A stretch of 48,691 nt of DNA from Levilactobacillus zymae DSM 19395. Lineage in GTDB: Bacteria; Bacillota; Bacilli; Lactobacillales; Lactobacillaceae. The stretch lies in the NCBI RefSeq assembly GCF_001434115.1, contig NZ_AZDW01000024.1, forward strand, positions 1-48,691. Reading direction: 5' to 3'. Of this stretch, positions 9,389-18,907 are shown in pieces. The translations under genes and the position numbers were made by a program. The stretch's first letter is position 1, and each line of letters begins with the position of its first letter. The notes below the pieces were generated by a model. That model was given only the letters and a program-made list of their open reading frames with translations, ran no database searches and had not been told where the DNA came from.

Positions 9389-9802
9389 GTGCCGGAGAAA
9401 GACCGTATTAAAAAAGTTTAGCGATCCACCCACTGATGGGGGCCAGTCGACGAAGCGCCAGTAGGGGACCACTCCTGGACGCAGGTCCCTAAGTTAGACG
9501 GAATTGTTGATGATTATTGTAAACGCTTACAAATAATTATTTTTATTTTGCAAAGGTCCCTCGTAATTTTAAAAAACGCTTGTGAAATTGTGAATCCGTA
9601 CACGAGTAGGGTTGTGAAGAGGTATTCAACACCTTATTATGTTTTTTTATACCCCCGCGAGGGTTTGACTATAGCTCTAATTCCCGGTTATTCTAAGCTT
9701 GTTCGTAAAGTCAAAGGGGATTTTTCAAGTTTACCGCGAAGAGTCCCCTCAAGTTTTAAAATTAATAGTTACTAATATCACAAAAATTTGGAGGAACTTA
9801 CC
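9389..9802 (+). promoter_or_regulatory. Control region of the fumarase operon, with cre and repeated half-sites
   Basis: This is a 400-base AT-rich region. It holds a perfect palindromic cre TTGTAAACGCTTACAA (9517-9532), TTTTAAAAAACG (9567-9578), three TTGTGAA copies (9580-9586, 9588-9594, 9612-9618), a possible promoter TTGACT/TATTCT (9665-9670, 9689-9694, 18-base spacing), and a weak AGGGGA/TCCCCT hairpin (9715-9720, 9744-9749). The fumC ribosome site GGAGG is at 9790-9794. A reading frame of 75 codons (9548-9775) crosses all of these sites and looks non-coding. Confidence 0.6.
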
Positions 9803-11185
9803 ATGGCAGATTATCGCATTGAAGCAGATACCTTAGGTGACGTTAAGATTCCTAGCACGGCTCTTTGGGGCCCACAAACTGAACGGAGTCGGAACAACTT
9901 CCCGACTGGTCAATTTATGCCGATCGCAATGATTCGCGCTTTACTTCAAATCAAGAAGGCCGCCGCTGAATCTAACCAAGACCTGGGCGAAATTTCCCCA
10001 GAAAAGGGTGCCTTGATTCAACAAGCCATCGACGAATTATTGGCCTTAAGCGACGAAGACTTACGCAAGGACTTCCCATTACGCGTTTACCAAACGGGTT
10101 CGGGGACTCAAACCAACATGAACACCAACGAAGTCGTCGCCCACAAGGCAATGCAAATCAATCCCGACATCGAAGTGCTGCCTAATGACGATGTCAACCA
10201 TGGTCAAAGTTCCAACGATATCTTCCCAACGGCCATGAACATCACGGCCAGTGTGGCCGTCCAAGAATTGGAAAAGGCCGCTCAACACTTAATCGACGAA
10301 TTAACCGCTAAGCAAAAGGAATACTGGCGCGTGGTTAAGATTGGCCGGACCCACTTACAAGACGCTACGCCATTAACCTTTGGCCAAGAAGTCAGTGGTT
10401 GGGCCAGTGCCATCCAACACGACTTGGACTACTTGAAGTCCTTAGACCCAACTTTATTGGAATTAGCCATGGGTGGGACCGCCGTCGGGACTGGTTTGAA
10501 CGCCGCTCCTGGTTTTGCCGAAGAAATCGCCAAGAAGATGACTAAGGTTTACGGCCCAGCCTTTACCGCGAAGTCCAACAAGTTCTACGGCTTAGCACAC
10601 CACTCCGGCTTAGACGTGGTCCACGGAGCCATGAAGACCTTAGCTGCCGACCTGATGAAGATTGCCAACGATGTACGGTTCTTAGCTTCCGGTCCACGGG
10701 CCGCTTACGACGAATTGAACATCCCGGCTAACGAACCCGGCTCTTCCATCATGCCCGGTAAGGTCAACCCAACCCAAGCCGAAGCCATCACCATGGCGGC
10801 TGCACGGGTCATGGGGAACGATGTGACCGTTACGGTGGCGTCTTCTCAAGGGAACTTCGAAATGAACGTTTACAAGCCCGTCCTGATCGACGCCTTCCTG
10901 GAATCCGCTGAACTCTTACGCGGGACCATGATGGGCTTCGCCGACAAGATGATCCACGGCATGACGGTCAACGCCAAGCGGATGGAAGAACTCGTCGACA
11001 ACTCCCTGATGACGGTCACGGCCCTTTCTCCACACATTGGGTACCACGACAGTGCCAAGATCGCCCAAGCCGCTGACAAGGCTGGTTCGACCTTGAAAGA
11101 AGCCGCCGTTAAGTCCGGTAAGGTTTCCGCCGAAGACTTCGACAAGTGGGTCGATCCATTAAAGATGACCAACATCGATCGGTAA
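9803..11185 (+). CDS. fumC: Class II fumarate hydratase
   Basis: This 460-residue cytoplasmic enzyme interconverts malate and fumarate. The signature GSSIMPGKVNP (near residue 313) and the conserved QTGSGTQTNMNTNE and NDIFPTAM segments place it firmly in the FumC/aspartase family. SGLDVVHGAMKTLAAD and GRTHLQDATP fit fumarase rather than aspartase. ATG 9803 is preferred over the TTG at 9788, which would overlap the Shine-Dalgarno GGAGG. Together with the downstream fumarate reductase it forms the malate-to-succinate branch. A cre and several TTGTGAA elements precede it. No terminator separates it from the next gene, which starts 109 bases later. Confidence 0.93.
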   Translation: MADYRIEADTLGDVKIPSTALWGPQTERSRNNFPTGQFMPIAMIRALLQIKKAAAESNQDLGEISPEKGALIQQAIDELLALSDEDLRKDFPLRVYQTGSGTQTNMNTNEVVAHKAMQINPDIEVLPNDDVNHGQSSNDIFPTAMNITASVAVQELEKAAQHLIDELTAKQKEYWRVVKIGRTHLQDATPLTFGQEVSGWASAIQHDLDYLKSLDPTLLELAMGGTAVGTGLNAAPGFAEEIAKKMTKVYGPAFTAKSNKFYGLAHHSGLDVVHGAMKTLAADLMKIANDVRFLASGPRAAYDELNIPANEPGSSIMPGKVNPTQAEAITMAAARVMGNDVTVTVASSQGNFEMNVYKPVLIDAFLESAELLRGTMMGFADKMIHGMTVNAKRMEELVDNSLMTVTALSPHIGYHDSAKIAQAADKAGSTLKEAAVKSGKVSAEDFDKWVDPLKMTNIDR

Positions 11186-11294
11186 TTTTAAAAAATAGTA
11201 GTTTAACCAGACTGGTCGTCGTGAAGCGCAGTAGGCTTTGCGGGGGCCAATCTGTCCGAGAAACTTATTAGAGAGAATTGAGAGGATTTTACGT

Positions 11295-11861
11295 ATGACT
11301 AAGCCACACTTTATCGCCCTAGTAGGCACGAACGCCGATTTTTCTTACAACCGCATTTTGTTGCAGTTCATGAGCCGGACCTACACGGATCAGGCCGAGA
11401 TCGAAGTTCGCGAAATCGCGGATATTCCATTGTTTAACGAAAATCAAATGAAGAACCCGCCCGTTAGCGTGACGGCCTTGAGTGCCGCCATCGACGCGGC
11501 CGACGGGGTCATCATTGCCTCCCCCGAGTACGATCACGCGATTCCCGCCGCGTTAAAGAGTGTCTTGGAATGGCTATCGAGCGCCACGCACCCCTTCCAG
11601 AACAAACCAGTAATGGTCGTGGGGACTTCTTATGGGGTCCAAGGAACGGTGCGGGCTCAAACCAATTTACGCCAAGTCCTCGATGCACCGGGCGTTCAAG
11701 CCTGCGTGTTACCCGGTAACGAATTCATGTTGCCGACGGTCAAAGACAAGTTTGACCAACAGGGACAACTGGTCGACGACCGCAGCGTGAGTTTCTTAGG
11801 CCAATGCCTAGCGAACTTCGTGCAATTCGCCGCCCTCAACCCCGTCTCCGTTAGCGCCTAA
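11295..11861 (+). CDS. NADPH-dependent FMN reductase family protein
   Basis: This is a 188-residue flavodoxin-like protein. FIALVGTNADFSYNRILLQFM gives the phosphate-binding N-terminus and SPEYDHAIPAALKSVLEW (near residue 75) is the family signature. These enzymes reduce free or bound FMN/azo compounds using NAD(P)H. Here it lies between fumarase and the soluble fumarate reductase. This is the same neighbourhood in which lactobacilli place a reductase likely to feed electrons to the fumarate reductase flavin, so that is the inferred job. The start is ATG 11295 after GAGAGGA (11280-11285). The gap to the next start is 25 bases, so the two genes are co-transcribed. Confidence 0.85.
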   Translation: MTKPHFIALVGTNADFSYNRILLQFMSRTYTDQAEIEVREIADIPLFNENQMKNPPVSVTALSAAIDAADGVIIASPEYDHAIPAALKSVLEWLSSATHPFQNKPVMVVGTSYGVQGTVRAQTNLRQVLDAPGVQACVLPGNEFMLPTVKDKFDQQGQLVDDRSVSFLGQCLANFVQFAALNPVSVSA

Positions 11862-11886
11862 CCTCATTACGAAAGGAAACCTTCTC

Positions 11887-13281
11887 ATGGCAGAAAAATT
11901 CCAATTTGTACCAACTGATTTAGCTGAATTACAAGACCGCTATGATTTAGTCGTCATCGGTTCCGGGGGTACCGGGCTGGTGGCCGCGATGCAAGCCCAT
12001 GAATTAGGCTTGAAGCCCGTGGTCTTAGAAAAGATGCCCAAGTTAGGTGGGAACACCAACCGGGCGTCATCCGGGATGAACGCCGCCGAAACCAACGTGC
12101 AGTTACACAACCACGTGGTCGACAGCTACGAAGAGTTCTACGCCGACACCTTCAAGGGTGGGGGCCAACTCAACAACCCTGAAATGTTACGTTACTTCAC
12201 CAGTCACAGTGCCTTAGCCATCGACTGGTTGGCCGATCACGGAATCGTCTTGGATGACTTGACGGTCACCGGGGGGATGCAGAAGAAGCGGACCCACCGG
12301 CCAAGTTCCATGGCACCGATTGGTGGGTTCCTGGTCACCGAACTGTTAAAGCAGATTCAGGCCGAAAAGGTTCCTGTCTTTACTAACGTCACGGTGACTA
12401 AGCTTAACGTCACCGACGACAAGGTCACCGGGGTTACGGTCAAGGACGAACAGGCTGACGGCGTGCAAATCGCTGCCGATGCCGTGGTCTTGGCAACCGG
12501 TGGTTTCGGGGCCAACCAGAAGTTGATCGGTAAGTACCGTGAAGACCTGGTCGGCTACAACACCACTAACCAACCCGGCGCGACCGGCGACGGGATCGAA
12601 CTGGCGACGGCCGCTGGGGCCGCACTGGTCGACATGGATCAGATTCAAGTTCACCCAACGGTGCAACAAGACACCGACCACGCTTTCCTGATTGGTGAAG
12701 CGGTCCGGGGTGAAGGGGCCATCTTAGTGGGCGCCGACGGGAAGCGGTTCGTCAACGAACTGGATACCCGGAAGAACGTCACGAACGCCATCAACCAACT
12801 CCCGGAAAAGAGTGCTTACCTGATTTTTGATACGGGGATTCGTTCCCGGGTCAAGGCCGTTGAATTCTACGACCACATCGGGTTGGTCAAGCACGGCGAC
12901 AGCATCGCCGACTTGGCGCAAACGTTGAACATGGATGCCGACACGTTGTCCAGTACCGTGACGACCTGGAACCAAGCGGTAGCCGGGCAGAACGACACGG
13001 ACTTCGGCCGGAACATGGGGATGGATCGCGACATTTCCGCGGGACCATTCTTCGCCATCCACATTGCACCAGCCATCCACTACACCATGGGGGGCATCAA
13101 GATCAACGCCCAAACCCAAGTGCTCAAGGAAGATGGCACCACGTTAAGCGGATTGTTCGCTGCCGGTGAGGTTGCCGGTGGGTTACACGGTAACAACCGG
13201 ATTGGTGGGAATTCCATCGCCGAAACGGTGGTCTTCGGTCGTCAAGCCGGGGAACAAGTTTACACATATTTGAAAGACTAG
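11887..13281 (+). CDS. Soluble flavoprotein fumarate reductase (flavocytochrome c family, haem-free)
   Basis: This 464-residue protein is of the FrdA/flavocytochrome c type. The FAD dinucleotide-binding motif VVIGSGGTGLVAAM is near residue 22. Substrate-site residues are visible: THRPSSMAPIGG, the Arg-containing GEAVRGEGAILV, His in IHYTMGGIKIN, and Arg in HGNNRIGGNSIAE. It has no signal peptide and no haem CxxCH motifs, so it acts in the cytoplasm and takes electrons from reduced flavin. The role is fumarate to succinate as an electron sink. Urocanate or methacrylate reductases share this fold, but the fumarase upstream argues for fumarate. GAAAGGAAA gives a good ribosome site before ATG 11887. 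Confidence 0.9.
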   Translation: MAEKFQFVPTDLAELQDRYDLVVIGSGGTGLVAAMQAHELGLKPVVLEKMPKLGGNTNRASSGMNAAETNVQLHNHVVDSYEEFYADTFKGGGQLNNPEMLRYFTSHSALAIDWLADHGIVLDDLTVTGGMQKKRTHRPSSMAPIGGFLVTELLKQIQAEKVPVFTNVTVTKLNVTDDKVTGVTVKDEQADGVQIAADAVVLATGGFGANQKLIGKYREDLVGYNTTNQPGATGDGIELATAAGAALVDMDQIQVHPTVQQDTDHAFLIGEAVRGEGAILVGADGKRFVNELDTRKNVTNAINQLPEKSAYLIFDTGIRSRVKAVEFYDHIGLVKHGDSIADLAQTLNMDADTLSSTVTTWNQAVAGQNDTDFGRNMGMDRDISAGPFFAIHIAPAIHYTMGGIKINAQTQVLKEDGTTLSGLFAAGEVAGGLHGNNRIGGNSIAETVVFGRQAGEQVYTYLKD

Positions 13282-13349
13282 ACCCAGTCAGTACTGGTCC
13301 TAGTGAGGTAAGAGAGAAGTTTCAACACATAGAATAGTGGGGCACTATC

Positions 13350-14768
13350 ATGACATTGGAAAAAGTTAAGTATAAGAAATTTATCCTGCCATTATTGGTA
13401 GGGCTGATTATCTGGTTTGCGTCACCCGTTAAACCAGACAGCGTGTCGATGGCGGCTTGGCACATGTTTGCCATCTTCGTGGCGACCATCATTGGATGTA
13501 TCACCCAACCGTTACCGATTGCCGGGGTCGCATTGGTCGGCTTCGTCCTGACCGTATTGTTGAACATTGTACCAATGGAAACGGCCGTCACTGGTTTTGG
13601 GAACAAGACCGTTTGGCTGATCGTGATGGCCTACTGCCTGTCACGGGGCTTCGTGAAAACCGGTTTAGGTCGGCGAATCGCGTTACTCTTCGTTAGGTTG
13701 TTCGGGAAACGGACGTTAGGTTTAGCCTACTCGTTGGTCGGGGTCGATTTGATTCTGTCACCCGCAACGCCAAGTAACACCGCCCGTGCCGGGGGGATCG
13801 TTTACCCGATTCTGGAATCCTTAGCCAAGACTTTTGGTTCCGACCCGAAAGACGGGACGGAACGCAAGATGGGGTCTTTCCTGACCTTCGTTGAATTCCA
13901 CGGGAACATCATCACTTCTGGGATGTTCATGACGGCCATGGCGCCAAACCTGTTAGCCGTTTCCTTGGCGAAGGCCGCGCACGTCAATATCACCTGGATG
14001 AGTTGGTTCTTAGCCGGCTTAGTTCCTGGGATCATTAGCTTGTTAGTCGTACCATTCTTGATTTACAAGATGTACCCACCTGAAATCAAGGATTCACCAA
14101 ACGCCAAGAGTTGGGCTGAGGGTGAATTGTCTGACATGGGACCAATGAGCATTGCCGAAAAGATTATGACCGGTGTGTTCGTTGGGGCGTTGTTACTCTG
14201 GATCTTATCAAGCTTCATCGGCATCGATGCCGCTACGGTGGCCTTCTTAGCCGTTGCCGTATTGGTCGTTTGTGGGGTCTTATCCGTTAGCGACATTCTC
14301 CACGAAACGGGTGCTTGGAGTACCTTGATCTGGTTCTCCATCCTGATCTTCATGGCCAACGAATTGACCGAATTAGGGTTTATTCCTTGGTTGTCGAAGG
14401 CCTTGGGTGGTAGTTTGAACGGGATGAACTGGGGCATTGTCTTAGCCATTCTGTTGGTCTTCTACTTCTACTCTCACTACCTGTTCGCCAGTGGGACGGC
14501 CCACGTCAGTGCCATGTACGCGGCCCTGTTAGGGGTTGCCATTGCTGCTGGGGTACCACCAATGTTAGCGGCAACGCTGTTAGCAATGTGTGGGGCGCTC
14601 TACAGTTCTACGTCGCACTACGCGAGTGGTCCAGCAACGTTACTGTTCGGGACCGGCTACGTGAAGCAAGCCGACTGGTGGCGGATGAACGCCATCTTAG
14701 GTGTTTTCTACATTGTGGTTTGGTTCGGAATTGGGGCCTTATGGACTAAGGTTCTGGGCTTCTGGTAA
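13350..14768 (+). CDS. DASS-family di/tricarboxylate transporter (CitT/SODiT-like)
   Basis: This 472-residue membrane protein has about a dozen hydrophobic segments. It carries the DASS sodium/carboxylate signature around SPATPSNTARAGG (near residue 133) and the second repeat SHYASGPATLL near the C-terminus. Close types are bacterial CitT and plastid 2-oxoglutarate/malate translocators, which exchange a tri- or dicarboxylate for another such as succinate. Its place right after fumarase and fumarate reductase and before citDEF suggests citrate (or malate/fumarate) uptake against succinate export. The window has no CitP-type 2-hydroxycarboxylate carrier. The start at ATG 13350 has a weak ribosome site (GTGGGG, about 10 bases upstream). 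It ends the operon at the terminator at 14791-14826. Confidence 0.88.
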   Translation: MTLEKVKYKKFILPLLVGLIIWFASPVKPDSVSMAAWHMFAIFVATIIGCITQPLPIAGVALVGFVLTVLLNIVPMETAVTGFGNKTVWLIVMAYCLSRGFVKTGLGRRIALLFVRLFGKRTLGLAYSLVGVDLILSPATPSNTARAGGIVYPILESLAKTFGSDPKDGTERKMGSFLTFVEFHGNIITSGMFMTAMAPNLLAVSLAKAAHVNITWMSWFLAGLVPGIISLLVVPFLIYKMYPPEIKDSPNAKSWAEGELSDMGPMSIAEKIMTGVFVGALLLWILSSFIGIDAATVAFLAVAVLVVCGVLSVSDILHETGAWSTLIWFSILIFMANELTELGFIPWLSKALGGSLNGMNWGIVLAILLVFYFYSHYLFASGTAHVSAMYAALLGVAIAAGVPPMLAATLLAMCGALYSSTSHYASGPATLLFGTGYVKQADWWRMNAILGVFYIVVWFGIGALWTKVLGFW

Positions 14769-14790
14769 ACTTTAATTGAGTCTAAACGAA

Positions 14791-14826
14791 GGGCTTGGTA
14801 AGCGGTGTGCTTGCCAAGCCCTTTTT
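14791..14826 (+). terminator. Terminator after the fum-frd-transporter operon
   Basis: A 13-base perfect stem (14791-14803 with 14809-14821) is followed by five T. Confidence 0.9.
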
Positions 14827-15102
14827 GTTGTTGAATGTTTGGCTTGCTCGGCAGAGTGAAGTGCGGGGGATGAGTTGAGTTACCAGAGAGCCTGGAAGGA
14901 ACCGTCTCCCCGTTACCGATGATAATTTTGAATTATCTGTTGCGAACTTCACAAAAATAATTTAAAAAATGTAAAAATACGAGATATATTTGAATTATTT
15001 AAAAAATGAGCTATAATTAGAGCAGGAAACAAATGAGTTTTGGGTAGATAAATTCGTGATTATTTACACGATTAACTGACACTCGTGAAAGGGATGGACT
15101 TA
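14827..15102 (+). promoter_or_regulatory. citDEF control region with AT-rich direct repeats
   Basis: The promoter is TTGAAT (14990-14995) and TATAAT (15012-15017) with 16-base spacing. Two exact copies of ATTTAAAAAATG (14960-14971 and 14997-15008) are spaced 37 bases apart, the second inside the promoter spacer. TTCACAA (14948-14954) is the complement of the TTGTGAA half-site seen before other genes of the island. The citD ribosome site GAAAGGG follows at 15087-15093. AT-rich operators are known for CitI/CitO citrate activators, so the repeats are good operator candidates. Confidence 0.65.
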
Positions 15103-15396
15103 ATGGAGATTAAGCAAACAGCATTAGCGGGTACCTTGGAATCTTCCGATATCCAAATTATGTTGAGTAAAGGAACGGACGGTATCAAGGTTACCTTGGA
15201 CTCCGCCGTTGAAAAGCAATTTGGCGATCAGATTCGGGACTTGATTACCAAGACCTTACAAGCCTTGGATATCACCGCCGCTAACGTCAAAGCCGTGGAC
15301 AAAGGGGCCTTGGACTGTGTGATCAAAGCGCGGACCATTGCCGCCGCACAACGGGCTTTAGGAACCACCGATCAACCTGCATGGGAGGTATTCTAA
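15103..15396 (+). CDS. citD: Citrate lyase acyl carrier protein (gamma subunit)
   Basis: This 97-residue acyl carrier subunit has the normal length of the family. Ser14 in [12 protein letters not shown] is the expected attachment site for the phosphoribosyl dephospho-CoA prosthetic group that CitG makes and CitX transfers. ATG 15103 is chosen because it gives exactly this numbering and has GAAAGGG about 10 bases upstream. It is the first gene of citDEF, only 2 bases before citE. Confidence 0.93.
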   Translation: MEIKQTALAGTLESSDIQIMLSKGTDGIKVTLDSAVEKQFGDQIRDLITKTLQALDITAANVKAVDKGALDCVIKARTIAAAQRALGTTDQPAWEVF

Positions 15397-15398
15397 CG

Positions 15399-16313
15399 AT
15401 GGCAGAAAATTCAGAACGTTTACGCCGGACCATGATGTTCGTGCCGGGGAACAACCCCGCAATGGTTAAGGATGCCGGGATCTATGGTGCCGACTCCATT
15501 ATGTTTGACCTCGAAGACGCCGTTTCCTTGGCTGAAAAGGACGCCGCTCGAGTATTAGTCTACGAAGCCTTACAAACCCAAGACTACGAAGGGGCCGAAT
15601 TGGTCGTGCGGGTCAACGGAATCGACACGCCGTTCTACCACAACGACGTACGGGCCATGGTCAAGGCTGGCATCGACGTGATTCGCCTGCCGAAGGTTGA
15701 ATCCGCCCAAATGATCAAGGACCTGGTCAAGGATGTGGCCGCCGCTGAAAAGGAATTCGGCCGCGAAGCTGGTTCAACGCACGTGATGGCTGCCATCGAA
15801 AGCGCTAAGGGCGTTTTGAACGTCCCAGAAATCGCCGCCGCTTCCGACCGGATGATCGGGGTCGCCTTATCCGCCGAAGACTACACCACCGACATGAAGA
15901 CCCACCGGTACCCAGACGGGGCCGAACTCGAATTTGCCCGCAACATGGTGCTCCACGCCGCTCGGGCTGCCGGGATTGCCGCCTTCGATACGGTCTTCAC
16001 CAACATGGACGACACGGAAGGCTTCTACCGCGAAACCCGCTACATTCACCAACTTGGGTTCGACGGGAAGTCGCTGGTCAACCCACGGCAAATCAAGATG
16101 GTCAACAGCGTCTACGAACCAACGGCTAAGGAAATTGCCAACGCGCGTAACGTGATCAACGCCATCGCTGAAGCTAAATTAAAGGGCTCTGGGGTTATCT
16201 CCATGAACGGTCAAATGGTTGACCGCCCAGTTGTTCTGCGGGCCCAACGTGTAATGCGTTTAGCCAAAGCATCGCACTTAGTTGATGAGGAGGGTAATGA
16301 TATTGAAGAATAA
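15399..16313 (+). CDS. citE: Citrate lyase beta subunit (citryl-ACP lyase)
   Basis: This is a 304-residue TIM-barrel CitE. It opens with [18 protein letters not shown] and has the metal-binding FDLEDAVS segment near residue 45, RVNGIDTPF, and SAEDYTTDM later. It cleaves citryl-ACP to oxaloacetate and acetyl-ACP. The start is ATG 15399 (GGGAGGT at 15383-15389 lies inside the end of citD). Its stop overlaps the beginning of citF, so the subunits are translationally coupled. Confidence 0.93.
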   Translation: MAENSERLRRTMMFVPGNNPAMVKDAGIYGADSIMFDLEDAVSLAEKDAARVLVYEALQTQDYEGAELVVRVNGIDTPFYHNDVRAMVKAGIDVIRLPKVESAQMIKDLVKDVAAAEKEFGREAGSTHVMAAIESAKGVLNVPEIAAASDRMIGVALSAEDYTTDMKTHRYPDGAELEFARNMVLHAARAAGIAAFDTVFTNMDDTEGFYRETRYIHQLGFDGKSLVNPRQIKMVNSVYEPTAKEIANARNVINAIAEAKLKGSGVISMNGQMVDRPVVLRAQRVMRLAKASHLVDEEGNDIEE

Positions 16314-17841
16314 TGTAAACCGGACCCTGTCCGACGACTTGATGGCCAAACTCGACTACAAGCCATACACCTCAACTGAAATTGGCAACCCTGAAATCCA
16401 ACGGGTTGCGCCTAAGGTTCACGTTTCCACGGGGAACGACAAGGTGGTTGATTCCATCGAAGACGTGGTCAAGGCCACGGTCAAAGACGGCATGACCATT
16501 TCGTTTCACCACCACTTCCGGAACGGGGACTACGTCTTTAACAAAGTGATGCGGGTCATCATCGACGCCGGCATCAAGAACCTGACCTTAGCACCATCGT
16601 CACTGACCGGTGTGATGAACGACATGGTGATCGAAGCCATCAAGGCGGGGACCATCACCAACATCACCAGTTCTGGGATGCGCGGTTCCTTAGGGGACTT
16701 CGTGTCTCACGGTGGCTTAAAGAACCCCGTCATCTTCCGGTCTCACGGAAACCGGGCACGGGCCATCGAACACGGCGACATCAAGATCGACGTGGCCTTC
16801 TTAGGGGTTCCTAACGCTGACAAGTTGGGGAACGCCAACGGGATGGCCGGTAAAGCCGTCTTCGGTTCACTGGGTTACGCCTTAATGGACGCCCAATACG
16901 CTGACAACGTGGTGCTGTTGACTGACAACCTGGTCGACTACCCGAACACGCCAGCTTCCATCAAGCAGACCCAAGTGGACTACGTGGTTCAAGTTGACGA
17001 AGTCGGTGATCCTGATAAAATTGGATCAGGGGCAACTCGGTTCACCAAGGACCCGAAGGAATTGAAGATCGCCGGCATGGTAAACGACGTGATTACGCAT
17101 TCACCATACTTCAAGGACGGCTTCTCATTCCAGACCGGTTCCGGTGGTGCTGCTTTGGCCGTGACGCGTTACCTGCGTGAAGCCATGATTGCCAACAAGA
17201 TTACCGCTTCCTTCGCTTTGGGTGGCATTACCAAGCCAACCACCGACCTCTTAAAGGAAGGCTTAGTTCGTCGCGTGATGGACGTGCAAGACTTCGATAA
17301 GGGTGCCGCTGATTCGATGCAATCGAACCCGAACCAACAAGAAATCGACGCTTCCTGGTATGCCGATCCCGACAACAAGGGCGCCATGGTCGACCAACTC
17401 GACGTGGCCATCCTGAGTGCCTTGGAAATCGACACCAAGTTCAACGTCAACGTCATGACCGGTTCGGACGGCGTGATTCGGGGGGCCGTGGGTGGTCACC
17501 AAGACGCCGCGACCAGCAAACTGACCATCATCTCCGCACCGTTAGTTCGGGGCCGGATTGCCACCATCGTACCCGACGTGACGACCGTCGTGACCCCTGG
17601 TGACTCGATCGACGTGGTCGTGACCGAAGTTGGGATTGCCATCAACCCTAAGCGTAAGGACTTAATCGCTAGCCTGAGCAACATTCCGGGTGTCCCCGTC
17701 TTCACGATTGAAGACTTACAAAAACTTGCCGAAAAGAAAGTGGGCACGCCGAAGCCCCTTGAATTCACCGACCGGACCGTTGCCATGGTGGAATACCGTG
17801 ACGGCAGTATCATCGACGAAATTAAGGAAGTTAAGGACTAA
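16303..17841 (+). CDS. citF: Citrate lyase alpha subunit (acetyl-ACP:citrate ACP-transferase)
   Basis: This is a CitF of about 512 residues. It swaps acetyl for citrate on the acyl carrier subunit. Typical segments are [40 protein letters not shown] and VGGHQDAA. The start most likely is TTG 16303 (reading MKNNVNRTL), 9 bases after GGAGG (16289-16293). ATG 16297 is possible but sits too close to the ribosome site. With TTG the gene overlaps citE by 11 bases and has the usual family length. It is followed after 30 bases by a LysR gene. Confidence 0.92.
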   Translation: MKNNVNRTLSDDLMAKLDYKPYTSTEIGNPEIQRVAPKVHVSTGNDKVVDSIEDVVKATVKDGMTISFHHHFRNGDYVFNKVMRVIIDAGIKNLTLAPSSLTGVMNDMVIEAIKAGTITNITSSGMRGSLGDFVSHGGLKNPVIFRSHGNRARAIEHGDIKIDVAFLGVPNADKLGNANGMAGKAVFGSLGYALMDAQYADNVVLLTDNLVDYPNTPASIKQTQVDYVVQVDEVGDPDKIGSGATRFTKDPKELKIAGMVNDVITHSPYFKDGFSFQTGSGGAALAVTRYLREAMIANKITASFALGGITKPTTDLLKEGLVRRVMDVQDFDKGAADSMQSNPNQQEIDASWYADPDNKGAMVDQLDVAILSALEIDTKFNVNVMTGSDGVIRGAVGGHQDAATSKLTIISAPLVRGRIATIVPDVTTVVTPGDSIDVVVTEVGIAINPKRKDLIASLSNIPGVPVFTIEDLQKLAEKKVGTPKPLEFTDRTVAMVEYRDGSIIDEIKEVKD

Positions 17842-17871
17842 CCTCTTTGTTTGGCAGATGGGGGCAGCATA

Positions 17872-18765
17872 GTGAATACACGGGACTTAGCCTATTTCTC
17901 AGCGTTGGTGGAGTTGAAGAACTACACCGCCGTTGCCGCGCGTTTCTCGGTCAGCCAACCCACCATTACGGTGGCGGTCAAGCGACTGGAGACGGAATTT
18001 AACGCCACGTTGGTCCAACGCGACCGCGCGCATAACACGTTGACCATCACCCGACCGGGGTTGATGCTCTATCAGCGTGCGCAGATGGTGTTAAAGGATT
18101 TGGATCTCGCCCACAGCGAAGTCCAACGCGCGGACCAATCCACGATTCGTTTCGGCATGCCACCCATCATCGGGACCCTGTGGTTTCCGTTGGTGGCCGG
18201 GGAACTATTTTCCCGCGGTTTGTTGAAGTACGTGGAGACCTTGGAAATGGGGTCCGGGTACCTGCTTCAGGAATTGCTCGCCGGTAAAATCGACGTGGCC
18301 CTGCTGGGGTCGGTCCGCCCGCTCAACGAACGGGGGCTGGACGCCACGCTATTGGGGGCCCACGAATTTCGGGCGATCGTCAGTCCGGAACACCGACTGG
18401 CGACCCGCAAGCGAATTGCGTTTGCCGAACTGGCTAACGAGAACTTTATCTCGTTGACGGGGAAGTTCGTCCATCCCCAGGCGTTGCGCGACTACAGTCA
18501 GTTTGCGGGGTTTGACCCGCGCATCGTGTATAACACCCCGAACATCTCGCTGATCAAGGCGCTAGTGGCCTCCGGGTTCGGTGTCAGCCTGATTGTAGGC
18601 GACACCATTCACGCCAGCGATAAAGTCGTGGCTCTGCGCCTGAGTGATCCGGTCGCTGACCGCTTCAACATGTCGCTGGTCGTGCGCAAAAACTTCCTAC
18701 CTAACGAGATTCAACGGGAGTTCATCAGCGTGTTGTTCGGTTTGCGCCACCATCATGAAGCTTAA
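17872..18765 (+). CDS. LysR-family regulator downstream of citF (CitR/MleR-like), copy 2
   Basis: This is a 297-residue LysR-type regulator with an N-terminal helix-turn-helix (ARFSVSQPTITVAVKRLETEF) and a periplasmic-binding-like effector domain. The GTG start at 17872 gives MNTRDLAYFSAL, matching the paralogue at 5365. The longer frame from 17851 lacks a ribosome site. It lies 30 bases after citF with no terminator between, so it is co-transcribed with citrate lyase and may regulate it in response to citrate or malate. A second, unrelated candidate citrate regulator (SorC family) lies at 24200. Confidence 0.88.
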   Translation: MNTRDLAYFSALVELKNYTAVAARFSVSQPTITVAVKRLETEFNATLVQRDRAHNTLTITRPGLMLYQRAQMVLKDLDLAHSEVQRADQSTIRFGMPPIIGTLWFPLVAGELFSRGLLKYVETLEMGSGYLLQELLAGKIDVALLGSVRPLNERGLDATLLGAHEFRAIVSPEHRLATRKRIAFAELANENFISLTGKFVHPQALRDYSQFAGFDPRIVYNTPNISLIKALVASGFGVSLIVGDTIHASDKVVALRLSDPVADRFNMSLVVRKNFLPNEIQREFISVLFGLRHHHEA

Positions 18766-18777
18766 TTGAAATCGTTC

Positions 18778-18817
18778 AAAGACCGTTTACTGGCGTTGGC
18801 TGGTAAACGGTCTTTTT
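18778..18817 (+). terminator. Terminator of the citDEF-lysR operon
   Basis: AAAGACCGTTTAC (18778-18790) pairs with GTAAACGGTCTTT (18803-18815) and the stem runs into TTTTT. Confidence 0.88.
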
Positions 18818-18852
18818 GATAGAAAATGCTGGGGTGACGCGCGGGTTGTCAC

Positions 18853-18880
18853 TTGTATTTTCGGGAGGGTAGCCTATAAT
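18853..18880 (+). promoter_or_regulatory. Promoter of the small membrane protein gene
   Basis: TTGTAT (18853-18858) and TATAAT (18875-18880) have 16-base spacing, 28 bases before the ATG at 18908. Confidence 0.55.
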
Positions 18881-18907
18881 CAGGATAATTTCAAAGGGCG
18901 TGATCGA

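Noticed and set aside
9548-9775. 75-codon frame upstream of fumC
   Set aside because: It spans TTGTGAA copies and promoter-like sequences, has no ribosome site before it, and its AT-rich codon use is unlike the neighbours. I read it as control DNA.
11207-11294. Terminator between fumC and the FMN reductase gene
   Set aside because: Only short weak pairings (CGCA/TGCG) without a T-run were seen, so read-through in one operon is more likely.
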